This document shows, piece after piece, positions 24,082 through 34,984 of a DNA stretch of 64,000 bases. This DNA is from Blasia pusilla. Taxonomy: Eukaryota > Marchantiophyta > Marchantiopsida > Blasiales. The stretch is from NCBI GenBank assembly GCA_050084515.1, contig CM114272.1, positions 43,276,001 through 43,340,000 of the forward strand, read 5' to 3'. A model generated the notes under the pieces. The model had not been told where the DNA came from and did no database searches. It saw only the letters and a list, made by a program, of their open reading frames with translations. Position numbers and translations under genes: made by a program. The stretch's first letter is position 1, and every line of letters begins with the position of its first letter.

Positions 24082-26295
24082 ATGTGCCACGAATGGGTGA
24101 GCTTCAAACATCTGTCGGGCTTTTGCGCCGCAACTTGGGCGTGCACCGGGTGTCGAAGCGCATTGAATAGCAGCATATTCCACAAATCATCATGCGGCAT
24201 TCTTGTAGAGGATGTGTTCAATGGATGGAGGGTGCATTTATGCTTCATTCAGTCAAGTTGGATCATGATCAAACTAGGTCAGAGAACCTGGCATCCGCAA
24301 ACCAAAATTTGAGATTCTCGCTCAAAGTGTCACTCTTGAAACAACATAGATGAACAATCTCCCCACTCATGCACTGCAAAGTGCAAAGCCAAACTCCAGT
24401 CACGCAACGTGCACGCAGCTACTCTGAAATTGGCGGGACCACTTGATAGGCTTCCAACTTGCAACATACGAGTAAAGACTCGAGAACTGCGCTACGTCTT
24501 GCACGAACCAGTGCAGCAGATGCTGTTCCTCTCGAGTTATTTTCCAAATCGTTGGGAGTCCCGTATAGTCAGTGCGGTGCCATGGGAAATCCGATGTCCT
24601 GGTGCGCGCAAACCACGAAAGATTCTGACTTGCAAACCTGCATGGCACATAGGGTCAGCGCGCACAGTGATGCGATATCAACCATGTGCACAGGGGTACT
24701 GTTGGTGGGTCTATCCATCGCGATGTTCATCAGAAGGGCGTTGGTGGGGAGCCTCCCTATCTGAAGGTTAGTTCTCCATTTCTCTCTGAATCATTTTCTG
24801 GATTTAAAATTTGAACCAGCTTAATTTCCTGTTTTGTGTTTTCCGCTTCTTTGTTCTAGTGACCAGAGTTCTAAAGTGACCCAAAATTATGCTTAGTACC
24901 TGATTTTCTTGCAGCTTTCTCTGCAAGAATTGGCTTCCCTCAATGGGGAGCAACTGACATTATGGGAACTATGATGTATACAGCCGTATCTTGAAAAGTA
25001 AGGTGTTAGGGGGAGTTGCAGCGGCCTTGCACCTTGGAGGGTGAGAATCATGAAACAATGTTGAAAGGGATTGATCAGTCATCCTAATGCACTAGGTATT
25101 CTCAGAATGTACACAGAGAATTATTCTTAGAGTGTGGATTCAGAGGAATCATTGTTGCCATGGTGACGATATGTAATTCTATTCTCAAGAAAGGATTGAG
25201 AGTCCAGTGCAATGCGCCTTATATTAGATGCACAGATTCCACAACTAGGTCGACAAGAACATGGTGTTTTGCACTTGCTTCAAAGGGAATTTGTGAAGGG
25301 CAAGATATACCATTTGAAGAATCCGCGAAGTCCTTAATCAATTATGGTGGTTGAGACTACTTTTGTATTGTCAAGGTCCATGCAGTAGTAATTGATGGTA
25401 TTTCTATAGTCGGAAAAGTACCTTACATTGCAATGGGGGATGTGATTGCAGGTGCATCATTCTTGGAGCCGGGTCCAAACCATTTTTCCCATACAACCCA
25501 AAAACAACCATCGGTTTCTTTTAATTTCCGTTAGACACTTCTATGGGTCGTCATGACAATGGACACTTTTTATATTCAAAACTTTTCGGAAGAAAATTGC
25601 AACTTCGGAAAGTTTTTGCATTCAAAACTTTTAGGCGCAAGAAAAATGGCAACTTCAGATTTTCGCCGCGATCTCCCGCCCATGGGACAGAGGTCATGCC
25701 GACTGGCTCTATTTTTCTTCAAATCTTGTGGGTGAAGGAAATATTCGATGATATGATGATATGGCACGTCCGGGGAGATTTTTCACTGGAACTAGTACAT
25801 TGTATCGTACCGATACAAAGAAAATCCCCCATTTCATGCCAATTTTAAATGAAGAGGAAATTTCTGATTTTGCTCGGTTATAATGATTGGTAACTTTTCA
25901 TCTTCTCGATCGTTGTTTTGGATAACTTGCACAACAATTTTTTGTTAGAAATTACAAGTAAGAATGACACACATCGTGACTGATCTTAACCTGGGTATTT
26001 TTTGTCAATTACTAAGCCCCTCTTAGGGCATCTCACAAAATTATTTGAACACTTGTGTGGATGAAAAAAATCTTAGCCTAGAAAAGTGTTAAAAAATTCT
26101 AGTACGAGGCTTCACACATGGCATGCATGGAGATCTTCTCGAGAGCCTTCTGCCAAAAACAAAAAAGATAATATGGACAAAGATTCCAAGTTTCAACCCC
26201 AAATACATCTTCTTGGTTGAATGAAAAATACCAACGTCAATTTTCATAAAAGGTCTAATGCTTATTAAAAAAAATAACCTAGAGACTTTTGAAGT
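24082..26295. other. Unassigned sequence with weak coding pieces
   Basis: A plus-strand frame 24459-24764 ends in a hydrophobic stretch (STMCTGVLLVGLSIAMFIRR) that could be a membrane segment, followed by a stop. 25160-25354 is a short open frame with no recognised motif. 25355-26295 is A/T-rich. Nothing here is assigned to a family. Confidence 0.25.
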
Positions 26296-27051
26296 TGTCG
26301 ACGCATACACGTCGCTACACAACATACATCGCTATCATCAAACACACACGATCCCATGCTAACTCATGGCATCCATACAGAGGCGAGAAGTACCAAAAAT
26401 CTCCAATTAAAGTAAGATCAAATCTCTCTCACAACACTATAGTTCTCACATGTGTGCACTCTCACATGTTTCTCTCAATGTCAGACCAAACCCACTCTCC
26501 TAATGAGAGGTTTAGATTACACACACAAGGTAAGCAAGACCATAGCTCCGCCGCCTCATACCAAGAGGTTCAACAAAGAGAGAATGAGCTCTCAAGCTCT
26601 CTCTCTTAGAGGTATATCGCCTTCCCTCTCCCAAGCCCTCTCAACGGTAACCTATGCTCACAGGTTACCTCCTAGGCTTTGTCCTGCTGTAGCGGGTCAA
26701 AGGCCAATTCCCAAAGTGGAAATTCAAGTATCCCTAACATGGAAACTTACCCAAAATAGTAAGTTTCTCTATATGGCTCCAAATGAGTCGAAAGGAAAGG
26801 GAAAACTCCTCTCTCAGGTTTCCCCGGGCCTCAACAGGTCATCCTCGACCTCATGGGCATGTTCTTCACTACTCTTGCAGACGCTCTGCTAGATCCCACC
26901 GATCTATCCTAACAGTCGTGACAACTGTCATGCGCATACACATCGCTACACAACATACATCGTTGTCATCGAACACACACACAAACACACACGATCCCAT
27001 GCTAACTCATGGCATCCATATAGAGGCGAGAAGTACGAAAATATCTCCAAT
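26296..27051. repeat. Direct repeat pair flanking an LTR-like block
   Basis: 26296-26407 and 26926-27051 are close copies sharing ACACAACATACATCG, GATCCCATGCTAACTCATGG and AGAGGCGAGAAGTAC. The block between them ends, in minus orientation, with TGTCACGACTG (26913-26923), like the 5' end of a gypsy LTR. It may be an LTR of a related element on the minus strand. The arrangement parallels the duplication around the 3' LTR at 36553-37123. Confidence 0.5.
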
Positions 27052-27388
27052 CGTCCCACTAGCTGGTGGATAGGTCCCTTTAACTCCAGATAGCCATCTA
27101 TCTCTACCTACCACGACATACATCTATAGGACACTAAGAGCAAAAAGGTCGGATGCTCATGTGGCCCCATCGTTAGTCGCCTTCCTATCATCCACGTCAC
27201 AAAAAAAGTCGGAATCGAAACCTACCTAGTGTCTCCTCTATGTACATCTGGGACACATCCATTATCCCTGAGGAACCCTAGTGAGAGGTGGCGTCACACA
27301 TCCCATATGCCAACCTCTCGAACATCCATCAAAGACTAGCATCGTGGCCGCACCACGAGCACAACCACACAACATACAACGCAAGCCT
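27052..27388. other. Flank of the gypsy 5' LTR
   Basis: C-rich sequence without an ORF. It may belong to a minus-strand relative that the plus-strand element inserted into. The bases directly before 27389 do not match those after 37018, so no target-site duplication is visible. Confidence 0.3.
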
Positions 27389-27757
27389 TGTCATGACCAT
27401 ACGGATTATGTCGTAGAGTATGGTGTGCTAGTAGAGGCCATTCCTTATGTAGGACCGTAGTGGATTGGTAGAGATGCGGTTCCATACATAGGGTTGGGGG
27501 TTACTCAGTTGGGGGTGACTTTCCCAATAGGGCCCGCTCTTAGGTTGGAGGATATAAGGTGGAGTGCACTCAAAGAACAATCAGTTCTTTGAGTTGAGCC
27601 TGTTGCGTTGGGAGTTAGCCTTGGTAGTGAGTAGAGCTCTTGGCTATGGTGTTTCCCGCAAGCTTCGACCTAGATTCTCCCATCGTGGAGTGGGTTTGGC
27701 TCGATTGTATGTGATTGTAAACGTGTTTTATGACAAAGAGGTCTTTCACGCATTTCA
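27389..27757 (+). repeat. 5' LTR of the methyltransferase-bearing gypsy element
   Basis: 369 bp from TGTCATGACC to ACGCATTTCA. It matches 36658-37018 along its full length, with only about a dozen substitutions and indels by eye, several of them in short homopolymers. It includes a TATAA box at 27553-27557 and a 10-bp hairpin (CTCAAAGAAC / GTTCTTTGAG, 27569-27593). Confidence 0.93.
27553..27593 (+). promoter_or_regulatory. Core promoter and predicted RNA start with self-primer sequence
   Basis: TATAA at 27553-27557 is followed 29 bases later by CAGTTCTTTGAG at 27582-27593. That is where a plant TATA promoter would start the RNA. The 12-mer is the exact complement of the first 12 bases after the LTR. 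Both TATA box and 12-mer are kept in the 3' LTR (36819-36823 and 36847-36858). The start site itself is inferred. Confidence 0.6.
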
Positions 27758-27769
27758 CTCAAAGAACTG
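27758..27769 (+). promoter_or_regulatory. Candidate self-priming primer-binding site
   Basis: CTCAAAGAACTG begins on the first base after the LTR, where a primer-binding site must lie. It is not the TGGTATCAGAGC initiator-tRNA type used by the copia copies here. It pairs 12/12 with the predicted 5' end of the element's own RNA, as in Tf1/sushi-type self-primed retrotransposons. Complementarity to another tRNA cannot be excluded without a search. Confidence 0.6.
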
Positions 27770-29239
27770 GAGTAGATCGATGGTAGCCGATTGTAGATCA
27801 AGAGGATCTGGTTAGGGTGATTGTGTACTCGGCCGTGGATGTTCGGGGCTTGTTGCCTATGTTGGAGGTGTGAATCAGGTGCGTGGTCGGTTGGGAAAGA
27901 AGCGCCTTTTTGAGAGCTTTCCAACGCGCTGTAGATCGCCGGATTTTGTCAAGGGAGTTGGAAGCTATCAAGCATTGAAGATTCTGGTCGTGTTCGACAG
28001 TTTTCTGATGTGGAGAGCTTGGAGTGCGGAAGCTGTGTTGAAGTTCATCCAGATCGGGTGAGAGGTTCTGTTGCTACTCAGACATTGTGATCTCTGTGAA
28101 TCTATCTGCTTGAGTGTGTGGAGCGTTGCGGATTTCTGCGTGCATGAAACTTGGCGGAAGCGCTGTCGGATTTGCGATTCTGGAGGTGTATGGACAGCAA
28201 GTTTGTTTGATTTTTAGCTCGGAGTACAGAGCTCGGTTGTAGCTGATTTTTTGTGGAGAGATAGCTATGGTGGTCAATTGAATTCTGATCGAAACAGATT
28301 TGATTTCGGTCACGTATTTGTGAAGTAATTTCTGATCGAAATTTCGCGGACTAGCTCGAGGTCTGGCTATGGTGGACAGCGGATCGGAGGGGCTGGTTGG
28401 TTGGTGACTCGTTCATTTTTGGAGACGGCTATCCCGTTGGGGGCACCCTGGTTGGACCTCTCTCCATAGCGAAGCATGGCGAAGCGTGGCGAACGGGGCA
28501 TGTCTCGAGCATTTTGAGGCTTTGAGGCAACTCGTGGTAGCTCCGGGCAAGTGGGCGTAAGAGGCGGAGTAAGGAGCAAGGAGCAAGCAAGCAAGCTTGC
28601 TTGCTTGGGCGTGAGGCAATTTTTGCAGGATTTGGGATTTGAGTTTTGCATAACTGGTCATCCATCTTTGGGCTATTATGCCTGGAGGACGCTTAACTGC
28701 CGAGTTCTTAACTATGCGAGTGTCTGCATTGTTGTAGCTCATTTGGTCTTTGTTCGAGATGTGTTAGGCGCTTTATGCATCTCAGGTTTTTGGTCGATGT
28801 ACCTCTAGCGCATAGTACAGTGTAGCCTCTCCATGCAGGTGATATTTTCAGGTGTTGCGCGTTCGACTAGCACGTCATCGACCCGCGGCGGAGTAGCTAT
28901 TGCGTTAGAATTGTGTGGTGGGTTTTGTGGATTCAGAGGGCACCATGTTTGGTGGATTGTGTTACCTTGATTTCCATTTGCGATTGGAGGGTTGTCGTTG
29001 GATTTCCTGTGTTTGGATCCCCTCCATCGTGCTTCTTGCTTGCGGGCCCATTGTTAGGGTTGACGCTGATTTCGAGTAGTGTTACTCTGTGTGCTTCGGT
29101 AGTGAGGTGGAGGGATGACGAGTAGATTGTGGGAGACTTCTTGTGGTGATGACAAGTTAGGTTGCCTACACCCATAGCTAGTAGAGCTAGAATAGTATAG
29201 CGACATCGGCGTCACTTGGTAATTTGGTGGTGGTGCGGC
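27770..29239 (+). mobile_element. Gypsy 5' leader
   Basis: About 1.45 kb between the primer-binding site and recognisable gag. No ORF is convincing. It contains a 24-bp perfect palindrome of CAAG/CTTG units at 28584-28607. The long leader could hold packaging or ribosome-entry structure, but the sequence does not show this. Confidence 0.55.
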
Positions 29240-30620
29240 ATCGGCGTTGGTCATCACGGGGCTGTCGGGTGGTCGGTTGGGGACCGTGGTGCGGGCGGTG
29301 GTGGTTTCACACGGAGTGGATTTAGGTATCGGCTACCTTTTCCACTTCCGACGGTTGATGAAGAGGAGGACGAGGGTGTTCCAAACACCGAGTCTTCTAC
29401 GTTGTTATCGAGTGTTGCGACTCCATTGATTTGGGACATGGACGGTGGATATGGGGCCATGAAGGGCCCACGACGATACTCGGTGCAAAGTGGGTACCAT
29501 TGAGTTGGAGGACTTCATGCAAGAGTTTGATACGTGGTGTGATATGCATGATGTTGAACGCACGTTGTTTACACCCTTCTTGGCTTGGAAGGGGTTGTTT
29601 CAAAGACTTGGAAGGACCACCCATGGATGATTACCATGAGTTTAGGAAAGACCATGTTCTTTGAGATTGAGGCGTGGAGACAATATTGGTCTCCAGGATA
29701 TGTGTCTATCACCCATGATGGTATTGGTAGTAGTGCTCCTACTATGCCGGCCCAGCCCGACGTTGAGTGGTGCAGTCACGAGCCGGAGTGGGGGTACCAG
29801 TGGAGGTACTAGTGGGGGTACTAGTGGAGGTATTAATGCCCCACCATCGTTCAGCCCGGTTGCAGAGTTCTTCAAGAGGTTGAAGAAGAACTATCAAGGA
29901 GTGAAGACGGAGAAGTTGAGGAATCTTCAGGACTTTGAGCGAAAGAGGCGGTGAGAGTCTTCGTGAGGCATACACGCGTATCGACGCTTGATTTCGATTA
30001 CCAGGGTGTGACTAAGGATCAGGCAGTCCAGTTTTGGTATGGGATCTTGGACAGAGATTTGCGCCATAGGGTACGTGATGCTACTCTTATGAGTGATGAT
30101 TCACCCACATTGACCCATGTGTTTGCTTTATCTAAGAAGATTGAGCTTAACATGGTGAAGGAGAGAGTGGTGACATCCGCATTCAGTAGGGATACAACTA
30201 CTACTTCTCGGGTTCAGCCGCCCACCTCACAGTCTCGTAGTAGTGGTGGTGGTAGTAGTAGTGGGAGTCGTGGGGGGTACACGCGACCTCAGTCAAGTCC
30301 TAGAGGGACATTTGTGCAGAGACCATTGCCTTCATTTGCTGCCCCGCAGCAAGGACAGTCATGTTGGACATGTGGAGGTGATCATGTTAGGAAGTTTTGT
30401 CCCCAAGAGGATGGGAGACGGACTTTGGAGGATGGGCCTCAGTCGGCCCCAACTCAGTGTGATCATTTGCGGGAGACTAGGTCATCCTCGAGAGCGTTGC
30501 TTTGATCTCCATCCCGAGTTGAGATTAGGCCGTGGCCGTGGTGGGAGTAGCTCCGAGAGGCCGAGGTGGTAGAGGTGGTAGGGGTGGTAGAGGTGGACCA
30601 GTGGTTGGAGAGCCTACGGT
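29240..30620 (+). pseudogene. Gypsy gag with zinc knuckles and RGG tail
   Basis: N-terminal TRSGFRYR region, then FFKRLKKNYQGVKTEKLRN and, in the next frame, VQFWYGILDRDLRHRVRDA, the retrotransposon gag core. A Ser/Gly/Arg linker leads to a knuckle CWTCGGDHVRKFC (30361-30399). A second knuckle ending CGRLGHPRERC lies near 30465-30510 after a one-base shift. The tail is Gly/Arg-rich (RGGRGGRGGRGG, 30555-30600). Gag would bind and package RNA. Several frameshifts break it. A relative lies inverted at 13850-14724. Confidence 0.85.
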
Positions 30621-31725
30621 GGCTACCCCTACCCACCACGACAGTCGACTATGGCGCGAGATTGAGCAGATTGGAGCGAGTTGGCTACTATGGTCGGTAT
30701 CCAAAGATAGATCAGTTCGGGAGCAGGGGCTTCCACCTCTTATGGAGGGATGATCTCTCTTATATGGCGAGTGTAGCACAAGGTTGAGGCATGAGTGCGA
30801 TTCGAGAGGAGCCACTCGGCGTCGAGCCACGTGGTGCTCTTGTGGAGTTGGACCTGAGAGGGGTGAGGCCGGGAGGCGAGGCTAGGCTTCCCGGTCATTC
30901 TTGTTGTCTAAGGTGCTTAGGACTCCATCCATGGTTCCTACGCAGCCTATTGAGCCGGCAGTGGGGATCGAGGCATCTACATCGCGTGTAGTAGACACGG
31001 ATGCAAAGATCCAATGCAAGATTGCGGATGGCAACCGGTGTTGGGATCCCCATTGTTTTTGGCCACGGAGTCGATGGCTTTAGGAGTTGACTTAGCTCTG
31101 TATTTGATTAGCGACCACGTTGTGTGAACGTGGGGTGTTCTTGCTACACGTGTTGAGGTGGATGAGGGTGTTGCGGTGGAGCGACCCTCTATGTCGAGTA
31201 GCATTGAGTACCAAGATTACTACTTGCAAAGCGGCGTGGCGAAGATGGATGCATTACCAGCCCGCCAGCCATTGATCGTGAGAGGCTTACACTGGTGTAT
31301 GTATGTTGGACAACCGGAGTGGGATCTTCCGATTGGTGAGTCCTGGGGAGGTGTATAGACCGGATAGAGTCTTGTTAGACTTGGTGCCCAACCTTGATGT
31401 TGGGAAAGGCGGCATGTATTGGTTTGGGTATTCGGAGGTCGAGCTTGAGCCTTGCCCATTCCGATTCAAACATCACTTGGAGGAGCCAATGATAGGTCTC
31501 AATTCATGACACGGGAAAAGTTTTTTCAGACGGTTGAGACCAGATCATGCGATTGATAGCTCCTGGTTGGGAGTATCTGCGGTAGTCACATCAGCCGAGT
31601 CGTATGATGTACTAGTTGGAGGAGCGATGATTGTACCCGATGGGTTTTCAGATGGATTATTGGATCGAGACAGCGTCTTCTGAGACCTGGTTGGCAGTCC
31701 GGGATGGACGTATGAGCCAAGTTCT
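30621..31725 (+). pseudogene. Linker between gag and methyltransferase, protease not identified
   Basis: Position predicts a retroviral-type aspartic protease, but no D-[ST]-G motif is readable in any frame. Open stretches include CPFRFKHHLEEPMIGLNS near 31451-31506 and a VLVGGAMIVPDGFSDG piece near 31606-31655. The latter probably belongs to the N-terminal part of the protein that continues into the methyltransferase. Multiple frame changes occur. Confidence 0.5.
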
Positions 31726-33085
31726 GTGAGATTTATTTGTGGGGCTCGACCAGGAGGGTCTTCCCAACAAGTGTTAGCATCTGTGGCTGGTTTTAGTGGA
31801 GTAGTCACTTGGCCAGGAGACTTTTTGGAGGGTAATGTTTGTGCTATGGATTCTCCTGCGCATGAGGAGGTCCCTATTTTTGCAGCAGTGGCATCCTCAT
31901 CGTTGGATGTGCCACTTTGGAGTTCAGCGGTGCACTATGGTAGAGGCGATCGCCTAGTGCAGAAGGCTTGGTGTGAGGTCATGTATACCTCACGAGGAAG
32001 AGGAGGCCCCACGGCGGACTCCTACTTCTCGTCGATTGTTATCCCTTTGGATACTACACCCATTGTATGGCAGTATCCGCCGGAGGGCATTTGTGTGTTA
32101 GATCTCTTTGGTGGGATAAGCACTGGTTTGGCGGCAGTGTTGCAGGCCGGTATTCCTGTGCGGAGATACGTGTATGTGGAGCGAGATAAGACGGCCCAGA
32201 GAGTCTCATCTCGACATATTGGTCAGTTGATGCGGAGATACCCTGAGTTATTGCCGCCATCAGCTATTCGTGGGTACCAGCGTGCTTTACCATCACACAT
32301 TGCATTGTTGGGGGCGCAGGACCTTGAGAGGGTTGCTCCTGTGGATTTGGTGATTGCTGGATGGCCATGTCAGGGTCATACACGTGCTGGTCGTGGTGAG
32401 GGATTACATGACCCTAGGTCTCGATTGTTTTGGGAGATGTTACGGGTGTTACGACATCTTCAGGTTCATCAGGCACGTGCTCTAGCTTACATTCTGGAGA
32501 ATGTTCCATTGTTGGGTGACACTCGGACCCGGATGATGGCGAGTGTTCATGAGGTGCGGTCTTGGATTGGACCAGCGGTGTAGTTGGATGCAGCGCGAGT
32601 TGGCTCGCGTGCACATCGTCCACGCTTGTGGTGGACAAACTTGTTGCCTAGGGAGGTTCTACGTCGAGCATATGATGTAGTGCAGCGGGATCCTCGCCTT
32701 ACAATGGATAGTATCTTGGATACTGGGCGACTTTCCCAAGTGGTGAGGGTTATTGATCGGTCACCCATGGCAGTGGTGAACCGTGTGGGCCAGCCTAGGA
32801 TGGCACTACCCACATTTGTGAGTTTTCCCTCGTCACATGCCTACAGGGAAGGTGGTCCGGGGCTTGTATGGGATTCTCATGTGCGGCGAGTTGGTGGAGC
32901 CTAACGCTGATGATGAGAGAGAGCGATGGGATTTGCTCTTGGTGTGTGACGGTTGCTTCTATTTTCGAGGCTTCACGACGTCATATGTTGGGTCAGGCCA
33001 TGGACCTGAATTGTTTGACTTGGATTTTGAGTCTTGGTATGGCGAGCGGCGTCGACTTTGGACTATATCGTGGGTCTTCCACCCC
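31726..33085 (+). pseudogene. C5-cytosine DNA methyltransferase carried by the gypsy element
   Basis: An open frame 31726-32583 continues in the same frame after a single TAG (32581-32583) to 32904, then changes frame. Motif I is VLDLFGGISTGLAAVLQAG (about 32095-32150) for S-adenosylmethionine binding. Motif IV is VIAGWPCQGHTRAGRG (about 32350-32400) with the catalytic Cys of PCQ. Motif VI is ILENVP (about 32490-32508). Motif VIII is RAHRPRLWWTN (about 32608-32640). Motif X is LGQAMDLN (about 32989-33012). The motif order and roughly 350-residue span fit the whole catalytic domain of this family. Motif I most resembles the DNMT3 type, by eye. It would methylate cytosine at C5 in DNA. It lies between gag and RT on the element's strand and inside the LTRs, so it is element cargo. 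The TAG and a shift near 32930 mean this copy is dead or nearly so. Confidence 0.9.
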
Positions 33086-34180
33086 TTGTAATGAGCTCGA
33101 TGGCTACCGGGGACGGTAGAGGCATCGGTGGAAGCGAGGAGAGTAGTATTTTGCATCCTTGGAGTAGATGGGATGTAATGGCTGGGCATGTGGAGTTGGT
33201 TGCTCATGCTGGTGGAGGAGTTATTTGCTTAGATGATGGTGTAGCTAAGGGTGTATCATCTTGTGAGGGGGTTGCGTAGCAGCCAATGGCATCGTCCTCT
33301 CCCTCTAGTATGCCAGTGGAGGAGACTTGGGAGCCATTACTTGGGCCCAAGCTTACGGGAGGTGAGAAACGACGCTTGACACAGTTCCTACGTGCTTATA
33401 GGAGTTGTTTTGCCTTTAGCATGAAGGAGTTGGGTTCTCTGGTTGGACCCGGTATACGGATTGATTTGGCTAGTGATACGCCAATCTTCCGTCGTCCCTA
33501 TCGATATAGTGATATGGAGAGGGAATTGATTCTGATGGGACGTTGGACCTTTTGGAGGTGGATTAGTGGAGTTGTCGCATGGAGAGTATGCATTAGCCAC
33601 TTTGTCATGCCTCGCTAAAAAGGATATGCATGGCAACTACACGGATAGGCGGATGTGTGGAGATTACGGTCCTATCAATCGGCAAACCAAGGCCGATAGG
33701 TATGCCATGCCTACACCGAGAGAGATCTTTGATGTGGTGGGACAGCAAAGATTTTCAGTACTTTGGATCTTGGCAGATACCATCAATTTCCGATTCGGGA
33801 GAGTGACAAGGCCAAGACAAAGATTTTGGGGTGTCAACTCTCATGGCAAGGATTGTTTGTACCAGTGGAAATTCTTACCCTTTGGGTTGAAGAATGCACT
33901 GCCGAGTTTCAAAGAGTGATGGACAGGATCCTAGCAGGGGTTGGATTTTGTTCGATGTTACATTGATGATATCTTGGTGTTGAAGAACACGGTGGAGGAG
34001 CATCGGATACATTTGCAAATGGTGTTTGAGCGGTTGAAAGCTCATGGTCTACGTTTGCATCCAGGAAAGTGTAAGTTCTTCCATGAGGATGTTGAGTACT
34101 TGGGTCATGTGATCTATCCAGGTGGTTTGGGAGTTCAGCAAGCAAAGGTGGAGGCTATTGCACTTATTCGCGTCCGATAG
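33086..34180 (+). pseudogene. Gypsy reverse transcriptase
   Basis: After a linker (33086-33300), ETWEPLLGPKLTGGEKRR opens the RT region, with IRIDLASDTPIFRRPYRYS typical of Ty3/gypsy. KKDMHGNYTDRRMCGDY (near 33610-33665) is the next block, then KFLPFGLKNALPSF (33870-33910). The catalytic motif is CYIDDILV (33958-33980), and GLRLHPGKCKFF follows. Frames change at least three times. The product would copy element RNA, starting from the primer-binding site at 27758. Confidence 0.92.
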
Positions 34181-34984
34181 ATGTGAGTAGAGTTCGAGCA
34201 TTCATGGGATTGGCGAACTACTATCGGAGGTATGTGAAGGATTTAGTGCTATGGCAAAGCCTTTGAACCAATTTCTGAAATCAGATCAAGAGTGGCAATG
34301 GGAGATGATCAGAGAGAGCTTTTGTGGAGCTTAAGGCCAGTTGGTGGCGGCGCCTATCTTGAGGAGACCTATCGAGGGCGCCCATTTCAGATTACAACGA
34401 TTGGAGTAGGTTGGGACTTGGAGCGGTGTTGACACAACATGATGATGAGCACATGGAGTTTGTGGTGGCCTATGCAAGTCGTTCGAATAATGCGGTGGAG
34501 TCGCTATAGTTCATATGAGGGAGAGTGCTTGGCAAGAGTGTGGGTGGGCACACTTTAGGTGTTACTTGTTTGGCACACGGTTTACCCTTGTTAATCGATC
34601 ACCGGCCGCTCAAGTGGTTGATGGAGTCGGACAAGCTTACAGGGGAAGCTTGCACGATGGGCTCTTATCTTCAGAGTATGACTTCCAGGTGGTACATAGA
34701 CCTGGAGTTGCCAACCTTGATCTTTGATGGGTTGAGTAGGAACCCATGTACTAGCCAAGAGGATACAACTGGGGCTAGATGGCATGGCGAGGTTGATGAG
34801 GAGATGGTGCCAGGTTGGCATGCATCCGCCTTTTATGTTGGTTAGGTGGACTCTAGCACGGAGGACCACATGATATCTTATTCTAGTCGGAGGGTAGATG
34901 GCCAGCCTTGAGATCCTAAGGTTGGAGATGGTGGTATGGATCAGCGTGATATTCATGATGATGCGTTGGTGTTGGAGTTCCTCT
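34181..34984 (+). pseudogene. Gypsy RNase H
   Basis: VRAFMGLANYYRRYVKD (34194-34245) is the connection between RT and RNase H. FVVAYASRSN (near 34459-34488) and DHRPLKWLMESDKLTG (34598-34645) are standard gypsy RNase H blocks, followed by FDGLSRNPCTSQEDTTG. Several frameshifts break it. RNase H would remove the RNA strand during reverse transcription. Confidence 0.88.

Noticed and set aside
26941-27000. ACAC-rich stretch as a telomeric or centromeric satellite
   Set aside because: Only a short run inside a 125-bp repeat found twice; not a satellite array.
28367-28742. Overlapping minus-strand ORFs in the gypsy leader
   Set aside because: Three frames are open at once with no domain, next to a CAAG/CTTG palindrome; chance ORFs.
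31726-32583. Reading the methyltransferase as a host gene
   Set aside because: It lies inside matched LTRs in element orientation between gag and RT, without introns or its own promoter signals.
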